Shown one piece after another: positions 59,541 through 64,000 of a DNA stretch of 64,000 nucleotides (position 1 is its first letter; every line of letters begins with the position of its first letter). The position numbers were made by a program, and so were the translations under genes. The notes beneath the pieces were generated by a model that saw only the letters and a program-made list of their open reading frames with translations, was not told where the DNA came from and made no database searches. This DNA comes from Prochilodus magdalenae (Eukaryota; Chordata; Actinopteri; Characiformes; Prochilodontidae), in the NCBI GenBank assembly GCA_024036415.1, contig JAMWET010005002.1, positions 596,001-660,000 of the forward strand, read 5' to 3'.

Positions 59541-60632
59541 TAATCTTAAGGCTGCCTTCATGTGGTGAAAGCTTCACGCCCAGTGTTGTGTAATAAAAAG
59601 ACTGATAATAATTTTGCTCCTACAGTAACTGCTATTCTTTTTATCCTGAAATCCCTCTGTTTTGTATAAAGTATGTGGTGCAAGAAGAGGAGAAACTAAA
59701 TAATGCTGGCACAAGCATATGTTTAAACAGCTGTTACCAGATGTAGCTAGCTAAAAACACTGGTAACAGAAAATTAGGAAACTCGTGTTCGTTTGTTGTC
59801 AGTTGTTAAAAATGGTGTTGTTTAGCACAGCGTGCAAAATACAGGGATTCCCAAGGGATCTGTGCCCCCCATAGTTAACCTCTCGGACTCCCTGAAACAT
59901 CTAAATCTTGGCCCTGGGGGGCTCGAATTCTGATGTTATGCTAAAAGGTCATTGTTTTGTGTGCTGTGCTCAGACAGTTGTTAGCTTCTGTCTTCGATAT
60001 TCCTAACCAACTACAGATACAGTGCTAGTTAGTTAATGGGGGATCTGTGATCACCTAATTAACCTCTCAGACCCCCGGAATGTCTCAACAGCAAAATTTT
60101 GGGCCGGGGGTCCATTAAATTCCTGACGTTATGCTAAGCCTCTGTCTTTGATCTACCTAACTAACTAGAGATACAGCACTGGTCTGCCTCAGGGTGGCGC
60201 TATTGCAAAACTGGTTCACCTATTGGTTTACCTAGCCCTTTGTAGACCAGCAACTGTGACTCTGCCCGGAATACCTAAAACGCTTTAGTATATGCTGTAG
60301 TGTGTTAGTTAATCTCAAAATTTGCCCAATTGCTCAAAAGGCTGGTGGAACGAGTGAATAGATTACTCATTTCTCAACTGAAGCCAAAATAAGAGACATG
60401 TGAGTGGAATCCTTACCAGAAGAAGCCAACATTGACACTGAAGCATCAGCGCTGCTTTGGCCAGTGAGTTGGCAGCTAACCAGCAATGGAATAGCCAGCC
60501 ACAGCACCCTGGGCCCCCCACCCTCGCCAAAAGACCAGAGGGGATATTTTCCCCACATGTTGCATTATGAACTTTTGTGTGAAACATAACGACATGATTG
60601 GAGCTTTCATTGCAGGGCTTTTCTCATTACAG
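59499..60632 (+). other. abr: abr intron with a diverged tandem duplication
   Basis: After the CA run, 59842-60033 and 60034-60190 are two diverged copies of one segment (shared TTAACCTCTC, GACTC/GACCC, TGACGTTATGCTAA and CTACAGATACAG-type blocks). A shorter third piece is near 60240-60290. Nothing else is recognised. Confidence 0.75.
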
Positions 60633-60737
60633 ATGTTCAGTCATGTGTGCTGAGTACACTAGAGCTTCAGGTCCTCACCAGCTCCTGCTTCAAACTTCGC
60701 ACTGTCCACAATATCCCTGTCACCAGTAACAAAGACG
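60633..60737 (+). CDS. abr: abr exon: PH-C2 linker (last exon in window)
   Basis: A 105-bp exon that completes the split Asp and ends with one base of the next codon (GACG|GTAAGT). The acceptor is CTCATTACAG. The peptide is DVQSCVLSTLELQVLTSSCF followed by KLRTVHNIPVTSNKD. VELQVL and FKLRTVHNIPVTSNKD are ABR-like, while BCR has several substitutions. In the family the following exon opens the C2 domain (DDESPGLYGF, recalled). I cannot find it before 64000, so it must lie outside. Confidence 0.96.
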
Positions 60738-60932
60738 GTAAGTCACACTCAGGCCATTCTTTTGTGCATCTTCAGGAACGGAAAATATCATCATGCTGGA
60801 ACCCAAAACACTCTCAGAGCTGCAGAATCCATGGCACATCTCCGCTCTCACTCCTGCTTCAAATTAAGAAAGGTTAAACTCCTCTGCAGAACTGGGCTTC
60901 GGAAAATGCAACAGTCCCTACCTTCTTCTTCT

Positions 60933-60974
<42 letters not shown>

Positions 60975-62309
60975 ACTTTTTCTTTCCTCTGGAGCAGAGA
61001 AATACTTTTTTAAGGAATCTAGGTTACAATCTGGTTCCAATCCATTGATATCATCTGCCATGTTTCTCTCCCTTTTCCTCTGTCGGTGCCCGGTGAGTGA
61101 GGTGGGGGCTATCGTTCAGACCCTTTCTCGTTTATTTTTGTGGTGGGCCTGTTTGGATTTGGGTGACATTAAAGCCATCTGTCGGACCCATGGAAAGATT
61201 TACTGAGCCAAGTTTAGCAGGGCAGTGTGGGTGCAGAGACCTACAGGAGCTCGCATTGTAGGGCTGCAGATAACCGTTATTTGAATGATGGATTCATCTC
61301 TGGGCTTTTATTAGATTAATCAACCAATCAAACCATTATGCCTTCTGCTGGTTCCTCTCTCTTTCTTTAGCCCATATCAGCGCTGGCATCATTAAACAGC
61401 AAATCAGTTGTTCTTTGTGGTTCTGCGGAGCAGTAATGAATAGGTCATGTGGTGCAATCTGTGGGCATGACTTCATCAGTGCCCTTCTGTAGTGGTAGAG
61501 AAGAGCTCTTAGCAGTGATGCTAGGAAGAGCAAACCGAGCCTGATCAGATTTTGCTACTGGTGTTCTGATGCTACTGTGAATCAATGTCTGAGATTGTTC
61601 TCCCGCTGAACTGGTTCAGCTGTACAGGCAGTTTTGTTGTGCGGACTGTTAAAGAGTCAACAGCACATTTCAATTTGCTTCAGCTCAAAGTGGGAGGCTA
61701 AATGAGGCCTTTGTTTATAGACAGCTGGAGGTAAACAAGTTGATTGCTCGGGTTTTTCTTGATGTTTGTTTGACGCCTCATGTGGGCGAACGTCTACCCG
61801 TAATTGGGTTGTAGAATATTTATTGGACTGTTAAGGAGCTTCATATAGACTGCTATGGGCACGACACAGCATATAGACATGAGCGGTTTTGTTTATGTAA
61901 TAATACCCAGTAATGGTGACTGCAGGTACTGTGGAGCAGAATGTCCAGTAGGAGATTAGGCTTTAACGGTCCCCCTGGACTCTTTCCAGGGCACAAGCTC
62001 ATGAAAATGATGTTTTTGTTGTTTTGATAGTTGGAGCCCAGCTGTAAATGATTAAAATAGGAAGTAAGGGAAGAAAATAGTTTCCTCTCCTTAATGCATC
62101 TTTATGCATGTGATGTATGGCTAACTGAAGTGATATGGTGATGTTAGACAGTGCACAAATCAAAGCCCACCCTTCATTTATTTAAATTTCAGTCATAACA
62201 GGCAGTTTTTCTTTTTTAGTTTTTTTCTTAACAGCTAAATAAGCTAACCCGACAAAAATTAGTTGTCTATGATTAATACCTTGAGCATAAATAACAGCTG
62301 CAGGTCAGT

Positions 62310-62770
62310 TTGGCATGGTCTGGAGTTTCTGGATGTAGGCCCCGTCAATGTTCATCCACTCTTGCATTAAAGAATCGCTCAGCTGGGACAGATTTGGTGG
62401 ATGCCTTCCCTGGTGACTTACTGGTTGTTCCAGGTACTCCCACAGATTTCTGAGGACTTCTGGGGATTTTGCAGGCCAGTCCAGATGTGTAAACGCTCCT
62501 GAATGTCCATCATGCCAATCAGTCACATTTGCAGCCCCGTGGAGGCAAGAATTGTCATCTTGGAGCACAGGGATAGGAATGTTATGTTCCTCTGTAAGAT
62601 GGCGAGCAAAAGGCAAAACCTGGTTGTCCAGCAGCTCAATGTAGAACCGAAGAACCCAACTGCACATAATTAAAACACCCAGAACATCACAAAGGACAGA
62701 GGTGACTATTGTTTGTTCGTTAGAAGTGGGTTCCATTTTCTGCTTCACACAGTCCAAGTAATTACTAACA
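62310..62770 (-). mobile_element. Tc1-like transposon remnant (family E)
   Basis: A 150-codon frame on the minus strand (62305-62757) reads like the C-terminal transposase half: ELLDNQVLPFARHL, VLQDDNSCLHGA (second catalytic Asp neighbourhood), LDWPAKSPEVLRNLWEYLEQ (the DWPAxSPDLNPIExLW motif with LNPIE changed), and a terminal PPNLSQLSDSLMQEW. The N-terminal half and clear ends are missing. Confidence 0.85.
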
Positions 62771-63660
62771 CATTCTGAGGTCAGGGTCTGGCATGGTCAG
62801 TCCATTGTTCTGAAAACACCAGCAGCTTCTTTGTTTGATTTGTAGATAACCACTTCTTAATGGCTCCACATCCTACCAGACCCATAGGGCTGGTGGTCTT
62901 CTCAGACTGGATGGACAGTAACAGGATTGTTTGAGATCTAGAGCTTGACTTTCTCCTCTCCGTTCTTCTCTGTATCTGATGGGGATGGTTTTGGTGGTTA
63001 GCCAGGTGTTGCACGTTTATAAGGAGTCCCGTTTTCTCATTTATCAGAGCTGTTTGAACTCCTCTTTCTGTTGTACCCTCTCCAACTCTAATATTTATCC
63101 TGACTGGTCAAGCGTTATTTCGAGGTCCAGACTTTGAGGGTATTTTTGGAGCTGGCGTTTGCTGTAGGTGACTCATATATGTGATATATTTGGCACATAA
63201 ATCTTCCTCCAGTCTTTAAAGCCCTTTTATACTGCTGTGAACAGAAGAAATAAGGAGCATGGTAAAATAAAGACCAGCTGTTGGAGGAATGCAGCAGCAG
63301 CCGTCCCCCTCTTCCAGAAAAAAGGGCTTTAGTCAGACTGACAGAACAGGGTCGTAGTGGGAGTCCTTCATTACAGGGGCTGTGTGTAACAGTGAGGCTT
63401 TTCAGATGGAGGGAGGGGGTATGGTACATACTGGTACCAGCCTGAACTAATCTTGCCCAAACGATGTCATAAGGTGGAAGTGCTTAGGACAGGACAGCCC
63501 TGCTCTGTTCTGTTTGGAGGTCTAGATTTTGTGTCTGTGATGCTTGGGAGAAGCGCTGTAGTCTTCTCAGCATTCTCAGTTTGCACAGATGTAGTTACTG
63601 ACCTTTCGGAAACTGGGCTGCATTTTATTCTGGGCTTTGATGCTAGGCACATAGCATATA

Positions 63661-64000
63661 CACTCATCATCGAAAAACAGTCACCCAGAAGGAATCAGAT
63701 GATGGGAAAGAAAGTTGTGGGTAGGTTTGACATGTTTGACAAGCTTCAGTTTGGCTGCCCATGTGACGTAAGCAGGGACAGACCTTATTGCTGTACTGAT
63801 TATATAAGGTTGTCCTTTTGTGCCGGCTTTCCATTCGGACTTGTGCTGTTGTGTTGGTAGCATCATTTGCAAGTGAAGTATGCCTCAGAAAGAAGTTTGA
63901 AAGCGATCCGAGCTGCTGAAGGAGTTCAAAAGGGTTCGCATCTTGGGCTTCGGGAAGCAGGATGGTCTTATCGACATGTTGCACACCGGGTACTACCATA
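63661..64000 (+). mobile_element. Tc1-like transposon (family A), 5' part, truncated by window edge
   Basis: It begins after TA with CACTCATCATCGAAAAACAG and CACCCAGAAGGAATCAG. It passes through a 5' leader (GACGTAAGCAGGGACAGACC) and reaches ATGCCTCAGAAAGAAG near 63880, a likely transposase start. It then reads FKRVRILGFGKQDG near 63927, the helix-turn-helix region of related elements. The frame is broken by a stop early on (after MPQKEV). It is less deleted than the other family A copies. Confidence 0.75.

Larger units (their letters stand above)
60738..64000 (+). other. abr: abr intron, open at the right edge
   Basis: Contains a CT run (60931-60974), a Tc1-like fragment on the minus strand (62310-62770) and a family A copy cut by the window end. 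Bases 61000-62290 and 62780-63640 look like unique sequence. Parts of 61120-61330 and 61650-61830 have the even composition and ATTA/CAAT-type motifs of candidate conserved non-coding DNA, which cannot be tested here. Confidence 0.85.

Noticed and set aside
60762..61013. An open frame just after the last exon considered as the C2-domain exon
   Set aside because: It contains none of the expected C2 residues, starts inside intronic sequence after a good donor, and ends in a CT repeat.
62305..62757. A 150-codon open frame considered as a host gene
   Set aside because: The text matches the C-terminal half of a Tc1-like transposase with altered LNPIE and no N-terminal half. It is a transposon relic.

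Overview
The window is vertebrate nuclear DNA, most likely from a ray-finned (teleost) fish. The evidence is split coding exons with GT-AG introns, very dense CA/TG, CT and AT microsatellites, tRNA-headed SINEs and many decayed Tc1/mariner-like DNA transposons of kinds typical of fish. I cannot name the species. There is no bacterial-style gene organisation.

The only gene I can support is abr (ABR activator of RhoGEF and GTPase), the paralogue of BCR, on the + strand and spread over at least 57 kb. Twelve exons that follow the main transcript path (3320 to 60737) and two alternative first exons (9182-9337 and 36287-36332) can be placed to the base. All have GT donors, those with acceptors have AG, and the reading-frame phases join without error. 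They encode the N-terminal linker, the complete Dbl-homology (RhoGEF) domain, the PH domain with its long helical insert, and the start of the linker to the C2 domain. The true upstream first exon lies before base 1. The C2 and RhoGAP exons lie beyond base 64000. Assignment to abr rather than bcr rests on recalled family sequence, in particular the motifs IDESPTMSPQL, VKGPKDSKD, VTMEALLYKP and FKLRTVHNIPVTSNKD.

The most informative biology is the choice of N-terminus. Exon 9182-9337 (acidic, starting MEEEEEEV) ends in phase 0 and fits the 19686 exon exactly, giving a full GEF protein with a different tail. Exon 36287-36332 (starting MEILLVLRLCCNCTY) ends in phase 1 and fits the 46271 exon exactly. 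It would give a protein that begins in the last third of the DH domain and so lacks a working GEF module. Both resemble alternative mammalian ABR N-termini as I remember them.

Everything else is intronic. Region by region: 1-3319 holds SINEs and a (TG)n array; 3496-19685 holds the alternative promoter region, purine and pyrimidine tracts, hAT-like and other TIR elements, Tc1 remnants and two minisatellites; 19785-27135 holds three transposon or minisatellite remnants followed by apparently unique DNA; 27322-33011 holds a 600 bp (CT) tract and an AATTT array; 33120-46270 holds a Tc1 relic, the second alternative promoter beside a large pyrimidine-purine inverted tract, and a 34-bp minisatellite of about 21 copies; 46324-60632 alternates short coding exons with microsatellites and transposon remnants; 60738-64000 holds possible regulatory DNA and the start of a better-preserved Tc1-like copy cut by the window edge. 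I found no second gene, no structural RNA gene and no undescribed coding system.
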